Origin: Flavobacteriales bacterium
GTDB taxonomy: Bacteria; Bacteroidota; Bacteroidia; NS11-12g; UBA955
Reading direction: 5' to 3'
NCBI GenBank assembly: GCA_947463125.1
Contig: CANHQZ010000025.1
Location: 1-32,640, forward strand
Length of the DNA: 32,640 bases
In this document: piece after piece, positions 17,700 through 25,729 of the stretch
Layout of the letters: the number at the start of each line of letters is the position of its first letter
Position numbering within the stretch: position 1 is the stretch's first letter
Notes under the pieces: generated by a model
Databases searched by the model: none
Told to the model about the DNA's origin: nothing
The model's input: the letters and a program-made list of their open reading frames with translations, nothing else
Position numbers and translations under genes: made by a program

Positions 17700-18812
17700 T
17701 TACACAAGCAGGCGGCTGTAGAGGGAGTGTACTTTTTCCATTTCGCCGGACCAAGGGTATTTCTCCACTGCTTTCAATCCGTTTTGACGCATATTCTCTG
17801 CCTTTGCAGGGTCGTTCAATATGGAAAGAACAGCGGCTGCGATGTCTGCAGCGTTGCCGGGATTGACACAAATACCAACATTGTCTTCTTCCACCACTTC
17901 GCGGTATAAAGGAAAATCCGAGGTTACCTGCGGCAAACCAATGGCCATGTATTCAAACATCTTGGTAGGGTAACTGCCAACGCTGTTTTTCATGGGTTGA
18001 ATAATGCACATACCCACGGCAGCCCCGCGGCTGATTTCGTAACCCTTCTCAAGGGTTAACCTGCCATGGAAATGAATCTGCGCTGAAACATCATTCCAGA
18101 AAGGCAAAGCCTGCAATTGCCTTTCCAGCGATGAATACAATTCGCCCACCACATCAAATTCGACAATATGCCCTTGTTTTTTCAAGATGTATAATGCTTC
18201 CGCAATCTGCTGCAAGCCTCGCGATTCAAGGAGAATGCCCATATAAAAAATGCGGTTGGATGTGCGGTTCACATTTTCTGAAAACGGTTTAAAAAAAGGC
18301 AAATCCACATAGTTGAGTATGGTGGTATAATCGGCACCCATTTTTTGATAGCGCGTTTCATAGCTGTGCTCGGCCAAGATGATAGGCATGATTTTTACAG
18401 CCTTTTTCTCAAAAAAATGAAAGCAGGTATACAATACTTTTTTTGCGGGAATCCAGGGTTTGTCGAAAATGTCTTCCGCTACATTTTCATGGATGTCAAG
18501 CACCACTTTTTTACCCATTAAACGCAACAGCAGGCCGCAGGGAATTAATTCGGGGTCGTGGAGATGATACAAGTCGGCGCGCACGCGAACGGCCTTAAAA
18601 AACATTAAAAACCACGTTAGAAATACGCGCAGCAATTTATTTTTAAACCGCCTAAGCGGAACAATGTGAATGCCTTGGATTGTTTCCTCTTTGGGGTGAA
18701 CCGCAATTAAGGTTACCGCATAGCTGTCAGACAGGTGTTTGCAATAGCGGTAAAAAATGCGCGTATCGGTGGCCACATGCACAGAACTGAGATGGCAGAC
18801 ACGCTTTTTCAT
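17700..18812 (-). CDS. Glycosyltransferase (GT-B fold, family 4-like)
   Basis: A 370-residue glycosyltransferase. The frame stays open upstream to 19223, but that part is antisense to lptB. The ATG at 18812 (MKKRVCHLSSVHVATDTRIF) begins a normal GT-B N-terminal domain. Acceptor-side features are DLYHLHDPELIPCG and KKVVLDIHENVAEDIFD. The sugar-nucleotide side has FYMGILLESRGLQQIAEAL, FHGRLTLEKGYEI and SVGSYPTKMFEYMAIGLPQV with its EX-type site. It probably builds a cell-surface polysaccharide at the inner membrane. It is divergent from lptB. The beta-helix lipoprotein lies downstream but has its own promoter. Confidence 0.88.
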   Translation of the reverse strand: MKKRVCHLSSVHVATDTRIFYRYCKHLSDSYAVTLIAVHPKEETIQGIHIVPLRRFKNKLLRVFLTWFLMFFKAVRVRADLYHLHDPELIPCGLLLRLMGKKVVLDIHENVAEDIFDKPWIPAKKVLYTCFHFFEKKAVKIMPIILAEHSYETRYQKMGADYTTILNYVDLPFFKPFSENVNRTSNRIFYMGILLESRGLQQIAEALYILKKQGHIVEFDVVGELYSSLERQLQALPFWNDVSAQIHFHGRLTLEKGYEISRGAAVGMCIIQPMKNSVGSYPTKMFEYMAIGLPQVTSDFPLYREVVEEDNVGICVNPGNAADIAAAVLSILNDPAKAENMRQNGLKAVEKYPWSGEMEKVHSLYSRLLV

Positions 18813-18824
18813 AGACCCGGCTTG

Positions 18825-18832
18825 CGAAGTTA
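18825..18832 (-). promoter_or_regulatory. Probable -7 element for the glycosyltransferase (TAACTTCG)
   Basis: One mismatch from TAnnTTTG, followed by C, 12 nt before the ATG at 18812. No -33 element is obvious. Confidence 0.35.
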
Positions 18833-18875
18833 CGCTTTTTAACACCCATTCATCGGGTTTGCCAATGCTGTGTCG

Positions 18876-18883
18876 TATTTTTG
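18876..18883 (+). promoter_or_regulatory. Promoter -7 element for the lptB operon (TATTTTTG)
   Basis: Exact TAnnTTTG match ending 4 nt before the lptB ATG, predicting a leaderless mRNA. A TTTG at 18858-18861 is 14 nt upstream, short of the usual spacing. Confidence 0.5.
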
Positions 18884-18887
18884 TGCC

Positions 18888-19631
18888 ATGCGGCTCAGCA
18901 GTCACAACCTTTTGAAACAGTACGGCTCCAAAAAAGTGGTGAACGATGTTTCCGTGGAAGTGAACCAGGGAGAGATTGTGGGACTGTTGGGACCCAACGG
19001 CGCGGGTAAAACCACCACTTTCTATATGGTAGTAGGCCTCGTGCGGCCGGATCAGGGTGCTATCAGGCTGGATGAAGCAGATATTACGGCTTTGCCCATG
19101 TACAAACGTGCACAGCTGGGCATCGGTTATTTGCCCCAGGAAGCCTCCGTTTTCAGAGAACTGAGCGTAGAAGACAATATCAAATCCATTCTGCAAATGA
19201 CCACCCTCAGCAAAGAAGCCCAAACGGAAAAACTGGAATCGCTGCTGGAAGAATTTGGTCTGAACCGCGTGCGCAAAAACAAAGGAAAGGTGCTATCAGG
19301 GGGCGAAAGGCGACGTACTGAAATTGCCCGCGCACTGACTACGGATCCTAAATTTATTTTGCTGGATGAACCCTTTGCCGGCGTGGATCCTATTGCTGTG
19401 GAAGACATTCAGGGCATTGTATCCAAGCTGAAAGAAAAAAACATCGGCATCCTGATAACCGATCACAATGTGCAGGAAACCCTATCCATCACAGACCGCG
19501 CTTACCTCTTATTTGAAGGCAAACTCCTGAAACAGGGCACCGCAGAGGAACTGGCCAATGATGAGCTGGTGCGCAAGGTGTATCTGGGCAAAAACTTTGA
19601 GCTACGCAGGAAAAATCCTGCCCAATCCTGA
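18888..19631 (+). CDS. lptB: LPS export ABC transporter ATP-binding protein LptB
   Basis: The cytoplasmic ATPase of the LptBFG complex that extracts LPS from the inner membrane. The 247-residue protein has Walker [10 protein letters not shown] (35-43), Q-loop [13 protein letters not shown] (80-92), signature LSGGE (136-140), Walker B FILLDE (156-161) and switch His193 in [15 protein letters not shown] and [18 protein letters not shown] are typical of LptB rather than of generic ABC ATPases. The frame is open from 18870, but the ATG at 18888 fits the family start ([13 protein letters not shown]) and sits right after the promoter box. lplA and nth follow at 4 and 2 nt, forming an operon. Confidence 0.93.
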   Translation: MRLSSHNLLKQYGSKKVVNDVSVEVNQGEIVGLLGPNGAGKTTTFYMVVGLVRPDQGAIRLDEADITALPMYKRAQLGIGYLPQEASVFRELSVEDNIKSILQMTTLSKEAQTEKLESLLEEFGLNRVRKNKGKVLSGGERRRTEIARALTTDPKFILLDEPFAGVDPIAVEDIQGIVSKLKEKNIGILITDHNVQETLSITDRAYLLFEGKLLKQGTAEELANDELVRKVYLGKNFELRRKNPAQS

Positions 19632-19635
19632 GGCC

Positions 19636-20595
19636 ATGCGCCTGATTATCAGCGAAAACAAAGACGTTTATTTTAACCTGGCACTGGAAGATGTGCTGCT
19701 GCACGGAACGGATGAAGATATTTTGATGTTGTGGCAAAGCCGCTCCGCGGTGGTTTGCGGAAAGCACCAGAACCTCTGCGGGGAAGCCAACTACGGCTAT
19801 TGTAAAAACCACAACATTGATCTGGCCCGGCGGCTGAGCGGTGGCGGAACCGTGTATCACGACGAAGGCAACGTAAATTTCACCTTCATTCAAAACCTGA
19901 AACCGCATGAAGAGCTGAATATCAACTTCCGAAAGTTCCTGGATCCAATGATGGAAGTGCTCGTCGCATTGGGCGTAAACACCACCTACAGCGGGCGAAA
20001 TGATTTGCTGCTGGACGGGCTGAAAATCAGTGGTAATGCGGAGCACCTGCACCAGCAAAGCAGAAGAGTACTGCACCACGGAACCCTGCTTTTCAACAGC
20101 AAACTGGATACCCTTGGTGAAGCCCTTCACAGCCAAGGACATTATGAGAGCAAAGCCGTGAAAAGTGTGCGCAGTAAGGTTGGCAACATCAAAGCCCACA
20201 CGGCATTTGAACACGTGCAGGATTTTATCGCAGCCCTCGCAGCGGGTTTTAGGGTGAAATTCGGCTACATAGCATCTGAAATTACGATTGAGGAAAACAC
20301 AAAAGCACAAGAACTCAAAACCAGCAAATACGCCACAGATGCGTGGATAGCGGGTTATTCGCCTGCTTACCGGGTAGAGAAAGAACTGGTTTTATACAAT
20401 AAGTCCGTAAAGATTGCCTTATCGGTTCAAAAGGGAATCATCAGTGAAGCTGTTATTGTGGAAGGTGCTGTAGAGCCCCTAAGTGCTGCCGTTTCCTCCC
20501 TGACCGGAAAACCACTCAACATTGAAACCGAGCAGCAATTCTTTGCCTCACTGAATTTGCCTTACACGGAAGAACTCAAATACGCTTTATTTTAA
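19636..20595 (+). CDS. lplA: Lipoate-protein ligase
   Basis: Attaches lipoate to the lipoyl domains of 2-oxoacid dehydrogenases and GcvH by way of lipoyl-AMP. The 319-residue protein has RRLSGGGTVYHDEGN, the lipoate/AMP loop, and GRNDLLLDGLKISGNA with the catalytic Lys130. HHGTLLFNSKLDTLGEAL and a smaller C-terminal accessory domain (about 245-319) follow. The frame is open from 19558, but that extension lies inside lptB. The ATG at 19636, 4 nt after the lptB stop, is the natural start. A lipoyl-relay transferase is an alternative reading, but the accessory domain favours a ligase. Confidence 0.9.
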   Translation: MRLIISENKDVYFNLALEDVLLHGTDEDILMLWQSRSAVVCGKHQNLCGEANYGYCKNHNIDLARRLSGGGTVYHDEGNVNFTFIQNLKPHEELNINFRKFLDPMMEVLVALGVNTTYSGRNDLLLDGLKISGNAEHLHQQSRRVLHHGTLLFNSKLDTLGEALHSQGHYESKAVKSVRSKVGNIKAHTAFEHVQDFIAALAAGFRVKFGYIASEITIEENTKAQELKTSKYATDAWIAGYSPAYRVEKELVLYNKSVKIALSVQKGIISEAVIVEGAVEPLSAAVSSLTGKPLNIETEQQFFASLNLPYTEELKYALF

Positions 20596-20597
20596 CC

Positions 20598-21212
20598 ATG
20601 AACAAAAAAGAACGTGTGGCTTTTATCGCAGATACCCTGGAGCGCTTGTTTCCCGAAACCCCGGTTCCACTGGACCACAGCGATGCCTACACCCTGCTGA
20701 TTGCCGTTTTGCTAAGTGCACAATGCACCGACGAGCGTGTAAACCAGATTACGCCAGCACTGTTTGCCAGGGCAAACAATCCTCATGACATGGTAAAACT
20801 GAGCGTGGAAGAAATCCGGGAAATCATCAAACCCTGCGGGTTAAGTCCGGCCAAGAGCAAAGCCATATGGGGTCTATCGGATATTCTGATAAACCAACAT
20901 AAGGGGCAGGTTCCGGAATCGTTTGAGGCGCTGGAGGCTTTGCCGGGCGTAGGACACAAAACGGCAAGCGTGGTGATGAGCCAGGCATTCGGGCATCCTG
21001 CCTTCCCCGTAGACACGCACATTCACCGCCTTGCACAGCGATGGAAACTTACCAACGGCAAAAATGTGGAACAGACTGAAAAAGACCTGAAACGGCTGTT
21101 TCCTAAAGAAACCTGGAACAAACTGCACCTTCAGATCATCTTCTTTGGACGTAAATATTGTCCGGCGCGGGGTCACAAAATAGAGGAATGCCCGATTTGC
21201 GGGCAGATTTGA
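20598..21212 (+). CDS. nth: Endonuclease III (DNA glycosylase/AP lyase)
   Basis: Base-excision repair enzyme that removes oxidised pyrimidines and cleaves the abasic site. The 204-residue protein has AVLLSAQCTDERVNQITPAL, the helix-hairpin-helix LPGVGHKTASVV with catalytic Lys121, and VDTHIHRLAQRW with catalytic Asp139. The C-terminal iron-sulfur loop is unusual. Only three cysteines remain (Cys188, Cys198, Cys201) with 9- and 2-residue spacings. The protein ends three residues after the last one, so the normal C-x6-C-x2-C-x5-C site is incomplete. It is last in the lptB-lplA-nth operon and convergent with moxR, with 5 nt between them. Confidence 0.92.
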   Translation: MNKKERVAFIADTLERLFPETPVPLDHSDAYTLLIAVLLSAQCTDERVNQITPALFARANNPHDMVKLSVEEIREIIKPCGLSPAKSKAIWGLSDILINQHKGQVPESFEALEALPGVGHKTASVVMSQAFGHPAFPVDTHIHRLAQRWKLTNGKNVEQTEKDLKRLFPKETWNKLHLQIIFFGRKYCPARGHKIEECPICGQI

Positions 21213-21217
21213 GGGGG

Positions 21218-22171
21218 TTACAACAACCTATTCACCAGATCATCGTTGCTCATGCCTTCGGCTTCGGCCTTGTAGTTGCGCACCAGGCGGTGTCTGAGCA
21301 CATTTTTGGCCACAGCCTGCACATCTTCCCTGTCGGGTGAAAACTTGCCGTTCATCAGGGCGTGGCACTTGGCACCCAGAATAAGGAATTGCCCGGCACG
21401 GGGACCTGCACCGTAGCTCACATATTCATTCACCACCGCATCGGCCTGAGATGTTCCCGGGCGGGTTTTGCGCACCAGCGAAACGGCATACTCAAATACA
21501 GCATCCGTAACGGGCACCTGCCTTACCAACTGCTGATATTCCAGTATTCTGCCTGCGCCCAGCACCTTTGCTGCTGCTGCCTCCCCGGCACCGGTTGTGC
21601 CTTTGAGAATCAGCATTTCCTCATCGTATCCGGGATATTCCAGGGCTATATTGAACATAAAACGGTCCAACTGCGCTTCGGGCAAAGGATAGGTTCCCTC
21701 CTGCTCAATGGGGTTTTGGGTAGCCAGCACAAAAAATGGTTTGGGCAAAGCGTGGTGCTGCCCGGAGACCGTAACATTGCGCTCCTGCATGGCTTCCAGC
21801 AGGGCTGCCTGTGTTTTTGGCGGTGTACGGTTAATTTCATCGGCCAGCACAATATTGGCAAACAACGGACCTTTCACAAAGTGAAATTTTCGGTCTTCGT
21901 CCAAAATCTCGTTACCCGTAATATCGCCGGGCATCAAATCCGGGGTAAACTGTATTCGGTTAAAATCAAGGTCCAGGCTTTGGGCTACAGTTTTTACCAG
22001 CAAGGTTTTTGCCAGCCCGGGCACACCTACCAAAAGGGCATGCCCGTTACAGAAAATGGCAGTAAGCACGGCATCTACAGCATGTTCCTGCCCCACAATT
22101 ACCTTGGAAATTTCGCGCTTTATTTCCGCAACCGAGACGGAAAACGATTCTGCCAGTTCTTTTTCGTTCAT
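21218..22171 (-). CDS. MoxR-family AAA+ ATPase
   Basis: A 317-residue AAA+ ATPase of the MoxR type, chaperone-like proteins that help assemble or activate partner complexes. Walker A is GVPGLAKT (49-56) and Walker B ends in LADEIN (109-114). PPKTQAALLEAMQERNVTVS, LATQNPIEQEGTYPLPEAQL and the C-terminal lid domain (YGAGPRAGQFLILGAK) are all standard. A GTG at 22207 opens the frame earlier, but ATG 22171 (MNEKELAESF) fits better. It overlaps the stop of the upstream isomerase gene by one base (TGATG), implying translational coupling. No von Willebrand-domain (Bat-type) partner is next to it. Confidence 0.92.
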   Translation of the reverse strand: MNEKELAESFSVSVAEIKREISKVIVGQEHAVDAVLTAIFCNGHALLVGVPGLAKTLLVKTVAQSLDLDFNRIQFTPDLMPGDITGNEILDEDRKFHFVKGPLFANIVLADEINRTPPKTQAALLEAMQERNVTVSGQHHALPKPFFVLATQNPIEQEGTYPLPEAQLDRFMFNIALEYPGYDEEMLILKGTTGAGEAAAAKVLGAGRILEYQQLVRQVPVTDAVFEYAVSLVRKTRPGTSQADAVVNEYVSYGAGPRAGQFLILGAKCHALMNGKFSPDREDVQAVAKNVLRHRLVRNYKAEAEGMSNDDLVNRLL

Positions 22172-23538
22172 CAGTTTTGTGCCTCCAGTACTTTCAAATC
22201 CGGGCACTGAATGAGATTACTCTGCACACGGATATAGGTGTCTTTTTTGGTTTTATCTACCCAGGTATCAATGGCTTTTTGCTTTTTCCGGGCTTCCGCT
22301 TCCAGCTGTATTCGGCCGTAATCCTGTGCTAAATTGGCTTGATGCGGTGCCGTAAATGATTTTAGATAGACCATGCGGTAAATCGCGCGGCCATCGGGTG
22401 TGAAGGTACGAGCAGGTTCCGAAAATTCACCCGGTTTAAGCTTGTCAACAATCATCTTGATTTCCGGGGGCAGTTCATCAAAAATCATCTTCTGGCTGCC
22501 GGTGGTTTCGTCTGTGAAAAAACCACAGTAACCCCTGTTTCCTATATCTGCAGATGCATAGCGTTTTACGGCAGTGCACCAGTCTATTTTCTTTTCATAA
22601 AGCAAATCGTATGCGGAATCAATTCGCTTCTGGGTTGCATTGAAATCAGCGGTGGTGTATTCCGCACGAATGAGTATATGGGAAGCAATCACCCTTTCTC
22701 CCAGGCGTTTGCTTACTTTCATCAGGTGAAAGCCAAACGGGCTCTCAAAAACAGGACTGATGGAATCAGGCTTGAGTTTGAACGCCATGCGCTCAAATTC
22801 GGGCACCATTTCCCCGCGACCAAATTCAGGAAGCAAGCCATTATTGTCTTTAGAACCGGGATCCTGGCTGTACGTTTTTGCCAGTTTCTCGAAACTCTCT
22901 CCGGCCAGCAGGCGCGTACGCAGGAGCTGCAGTTGTTCGCGGGCAAATTCCTTGGCTTCGGGTGAAACCGGCGGTTCTATGAGGAGCTGTGCCACCTCTA
23001 CTTCTGCCGGAATGATGGGCAGGCTGTCTTTTTGTATGTCGTTGTAAAACTGCTTCACCTCCTGCGGACTAATCTTGACCGAAGATGTGATTTTACCTTC
23101 CATTTCCTGGGCCAGAAGTTGTTCCTTCATTTTGGGACGGATGTCTTCCCTATATTCGGCTAGGGTTTTACCCAAATACCGTTCCAGATCTGCCTGGCTG
23201 CCTGCCTGACGCTGGAAGTAACGCAGGCGGTTGTCAATTTCTGCATCAATGCGTTCGTCAGAGAGCGGCAAAGAATCAATCTCCGCCTGATTGAGCATGA
23301 GCTTGCGCAGTATCAGCTTTCTCAGCACAAAACAGGAAAGCTGCTGGCTGTCCTGAAAATTGCCTGAACGTGCCAGTTGACCCATCTCCGTCTCATAGTC
23401 GCTGCGCAAAACCACTTTATCGCCTACTATGGCCATAACACCATCCACATGCAACGGCTGGGATTTCAATCCGGCTGCTGCCAATGCAAAAAACAAAAGC
23501 AGAAATCGGCAGGCTCTATGGATTAACAGATTTGGCAT
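22171..23538 (-). CDS. SurA-like periplasmic peptidyl-prolyl isomerase
   Basis: A 455-residue periplasmic chaperone/isomerase. A signal peptide covers about residues 1-26 (FLLLFFALAAAGLKSQ). A SurA-type N-terminal domain follows (VDGVMAIVGDKVVLRSDYE), then two parvulin (rotamase) domains at about 180-280 (EVEVAQLLIEPP, GDMVPEF-like GRGEMVPEFERMAF, FGFHLMKVSKR) and 285-390 (VIASHILIRAEY, GYCGFFTDETTG). SurA-type proteins guide outer-membrane barrel proteins through the periplasm. It lies between another parvulin protein (5 nt upstream) and moxR (1-nt overlap), so the three form one operon. Confidence 0.9.
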   Translation of the reverse strand: MPNLLIHRACRFLLLFFALAAAGLKSQPLHVDGVMAIVGDKVVLRSDYETEMGQLARSGNFQDSQQLSCFVLRKLILRKLMLNQAEIDSLPLSDERIDAEIDNRLRYFQRQAGSQADLERYLGKTLAEYREDIRPKMKEQLLAQEMEGKITSSVKISPQEVKQFYNDIQKDSLPIIPAEVEVAQLLIEPPVSPEAKEFAREQLQLLRTRLLAGESFEKLAKTYSQDPGSKDNNGLLPEFGRGEMVPEFERMAFKLKPDSISPVFESPFGFHLMKVSKRLGERVIASHILIRAEYTTADFNATQKRIDSAYDLLYEKKIDWCTAVKRYASADIGNRGYCGFFTDETTGSQKMIFDELPPEIKMIVDKLKPGEFSEPARTFTPDGRAIYRMVYLKSFTAPHQANLAQDYGRIQLEAEARKKQKAIDTWVDKTKKDTYIRVQSNLIQCPDLKVLEAQN

Positions 23539-23543
23539 TGATG

Positions 23544-25649
23544 TTATTTTCCTGCAGTGTTTTCTTCAATCATGCGTTTGGTAAAGGCATCAAACACCGG
23601 CTGGTTTACGCTGTAGGGGTAGGCTTTCAGCAAGTCTTTCAACCACTGTTCTTCCAGAAATGTCTGGTAATCATTGGCAGCCAGACCGCGGCACTCCTCA
23701 AGTTTCTTGGGGCCAGCAGGCAAGAACTGGTTTACCTTTACTACAACCCAGTTTGCACCAACCTGATTCATGTTATAAATCTTACCCGGTTTCTCGCGGT
23801 ATTCGGGGTTGCTGAACAAAGCATCGAGAATGCGTCCGTCGGGGAAAAGGAAGGTATCGGTACTTTCGTATTTCCCCATGCGGTAATCCATGCTCACAGT
23901 ATTGGAACGGGTATGCTTTCTGCGGATGCTGTCGGGCTGGATGCCTTTCTTAACCATTTTGGCTACGGAACCTGCCATTTTTTTATTGGCACACAGGTAG
24001 ACTTCGCAATCAAAACGGTCATTCCACATATACTTGGTTTTATTGGCTTCGTGAAACGCTTTTAAGCCCGCGGTATCTTCGTTGGCTTTGTCCCAAACCT
24101 TCTGCTGCATGCGGGCAAACATCAGAATGCCTTCTTTGAATTCCTGATACAGGTGTCTGAATTCAGGTGATTTCTCTTCCAGATGCTGGTCTTGATATAT
24201 TACACATTTGCTCTTTACCCAATCTTTGAAAACCGCATTCACAAAGTCCATATTGGTGCCATTTACGGGCTGCATGGAAACCTCCAGATGGCTTGCAAAC
24301 TGACCGACGGTGTATTTGTCTCCTCCCAGCTCAAACAAGTTCAGATTGCGCAACGGTGTTTTGGTACTGGTGGGTTTCACATAAACACGGCCTTTCTTTC
24401 CTTGATTGGTGGCCGCAAATTCAGGCAGGCTCTCCGCCTTGAATGTGCCTTTAGCAAAATTTGTATCCAGCACGGCAATAAATGCATTCATGTTTTCCGG
24501 ATGCTCTTTGTATCCGTTTTCCTTTTTTACCTTTTCTACCAATGCATCCACACTCTTCTGGGCCCTTTGGTTGTTTTGCACCTGGTTTTTCAAGGTGGTC
24601 TTCATCATGTCGAAGCTGCCCAGCGGCTTCACTTCCATTTTCTGAATAATGTGCCAGCCGAGCGAAGTGCGGAAGGGTTCAGAATAATCGCCCAGGTTTT
24701 TGAGGTTAAAGCCACGGTCTACCAGAGACTGACGGTCAGGGTCGCCGATGAACATGGTTACATTGATGAAGTCCATTTCGCCGCCGGCGCCATTGCTGCG
24801 GCTGTTAAAATCCTCGCTGAAATTGCGGGCCATATCGGCTACGGTTGCTTCGCCGGATTTAATCTTCTGGTAAATATCCTCAATCTTTCTCTTCTGATTC
24901 TCTTCGGTTCCTTCGGGAGTCATGCCCACACGAAGCAGAATGTGCCTGAGTTTGATATCACCGCGGTTGGGACGTTTGTTGGTTACTTTAAGGATATGGT
25001 ATCCAAAATCGGTTCTGAAAATACCTGAAATGCTCCCCAGCGGGGTATTATAGGCCATGTTCTCGAAAGGATACACCACCTGCAATGCTGTCATATAACC
25101 CAAATTTCCGCCATTGTCGCGGGTTCCGGGGTCATCAGAGTTTTTGGCCTCTGCTGCAAACAAAGAAGGATTGGCCACAATACGGTCATACATTCCTTTG
25201 ATTTTTTGCCATGCAACCAGCGTATCTGCGGGTTTGGCTTTATTGTTTACCGCAACAAGAATGTGAGAAACTTCCACTTCCTGATTGAGACGGTCATAGG
25301 CCTCACGGATTAATGCATCAGTTACTTCACGGTCATAGAGATAGCTGCGTGCCAGCTGCTCGCGGAACATATCTACCTCCTGAAGATAGCTCTTGGCGGT
25401 GTCCATACCCGCATCCTGTGCATCCTGAATTTTAAGCTTAAATTTGATGTAGAGATCCAGATCCTCCCGAATTTTATCGGGTGTCATTTCCTGGTTCACG
25501 ATGTTCAGGTTTTTCTTAAAGTATCGCTCAAATTCGTCCACGGTAACTTTTTTGTCACCGGCATAATTGAACAATACCGCACTGGCTGGTTGTGCAATGG
25601 CCTGTAGGGTTAGCGTAAAAACCGAAATCAAAGTGAAAAAATGTTTCAT
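23544..25649 (-). CDS. Periplasmic peptidyl-prolyl isomerase with two parvulin domains
   Basis: A 701-residue secreted folding factor. The signal peptide is MKHFFTLISVFTLTLQAIAQ (1-20). A helical N-terminal chaperone region (about 30-120) leads into two parvulin domains, at about 125-225 (VEVSHILVAVNN, DNGGNLGYMTAL, FGYHILKVTNKRP) and about 240-345 (IKLRHILLRVG, GAGGEMDFINV, LGWHIIQKMEVK). The C-terminal half is a long helical region without a recognised domain. A TTG at 25679 opens the frame earlier, but it overlaps the promoter box, so ATG 25649 is the start. It is first in an operon with the SurA-like protein and MoxR. Confidence 0.9.
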   Translation of the reverse strand: MKHFFTLISVFTLTLQAIAQPASAVLFNYAGDKKVTVDEFERYFKKNLNIVNQEMTPDKIREDLDLYIKFKLKIQDAQDAGMDTAKSYLQEVDMFREQLARSYLYDREVTDALIREAYDRLNQEVEVSHILVAVNNKAKPADTLVAWQKIKGMYDRIVANPSLFAAEAKNSDDPGTRDNGGNLGYMTALQVVYPFENMAYNTPLGSISGIFRTDFGYHILKVTNKRPNRGDIKLRHILLRVGMTPEGTEENQKRKIEDIYQKIKSGEATVADMARNFSEDFNSRSNGAGGEMDFINVTMFIGDPDRQSLVDRGFNLKNLGDYSEPFRTSLGWHIIQKMEVKPLGSFDMMKTTLKNQVQNNQRAQKSVDALVEKVKKENGYKEHPENMNAFIAVLDTNFAKGTFKAESLPEFAATNQGKKGRVYVKPTSTKTPLRNLNLFELGGDKYTVGQFASHLEVSMQPVNGTNMDFVNAVFKDWVKSKCVIYQDQHLEEKSPEFRHLYQEFKEGILMFARMQQKVWDKANEDTAGLKAFHEANKTKYMWNDRFDCEVYLCANKKMAGSVAKMVKKGIQPDSIRRKHTRSNTVSMDYRMGKYESTDTFLFPDGRILDALFSNPEYREKPGKIYNMNQVGANWVVVKVNQFLPAGPKKLEECRGLAANDYQTFLEEQWLKDLLKAYPYSVNQPVFDAFTKRMIEENTAGK

Positions 25650-25676
25650 TGTATGTGTAATTTTAACCACGAAGTG

Positions 25677-25684
25677 CAAAAATA
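25677..25684 (-). promoter_or_regulatory. Promoter -7 element for the isomerase-moxR operon (TATTTTTG)
   Basis: Exact TAnnTTTG match on the minus strand, followed by C, 27 nt before the ATG at 25649. A TTG lies 14 nt further upstream. Confidence 0.5.
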
Positions 25685-25729
25685 CAAAGATTGGGCCACA
25701 ATACCGCCCCGGTGAAAGTGCTTTGATGG

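Noticed and set aside
18813-19223. 137-residue N-terminal extension of the glycosyltransferase frame
   Set aside because: It is antisense to lptB, has no glycosyltransferase features, and the ATG at 18812 begins a normal GT-B domain.
19558-19635. Upstream extension of lplA from an earlier ATG
   Set aside because: It lies inside lptB, and the residues before MRLIISENKD do not resemble lipoate ligases.
21362-22210. 282-residue plus-strand frame opposite moxR
   Set aside because: It is antisense to the conserved AAA+ domain and has no recognisable motif or start context.
24183-25028. 281-residue plus-strand frame opposite the first parvulin isomerase
   Set aside because: It is antisense to the two parvulin domains, and its length follows from codon composition alone.
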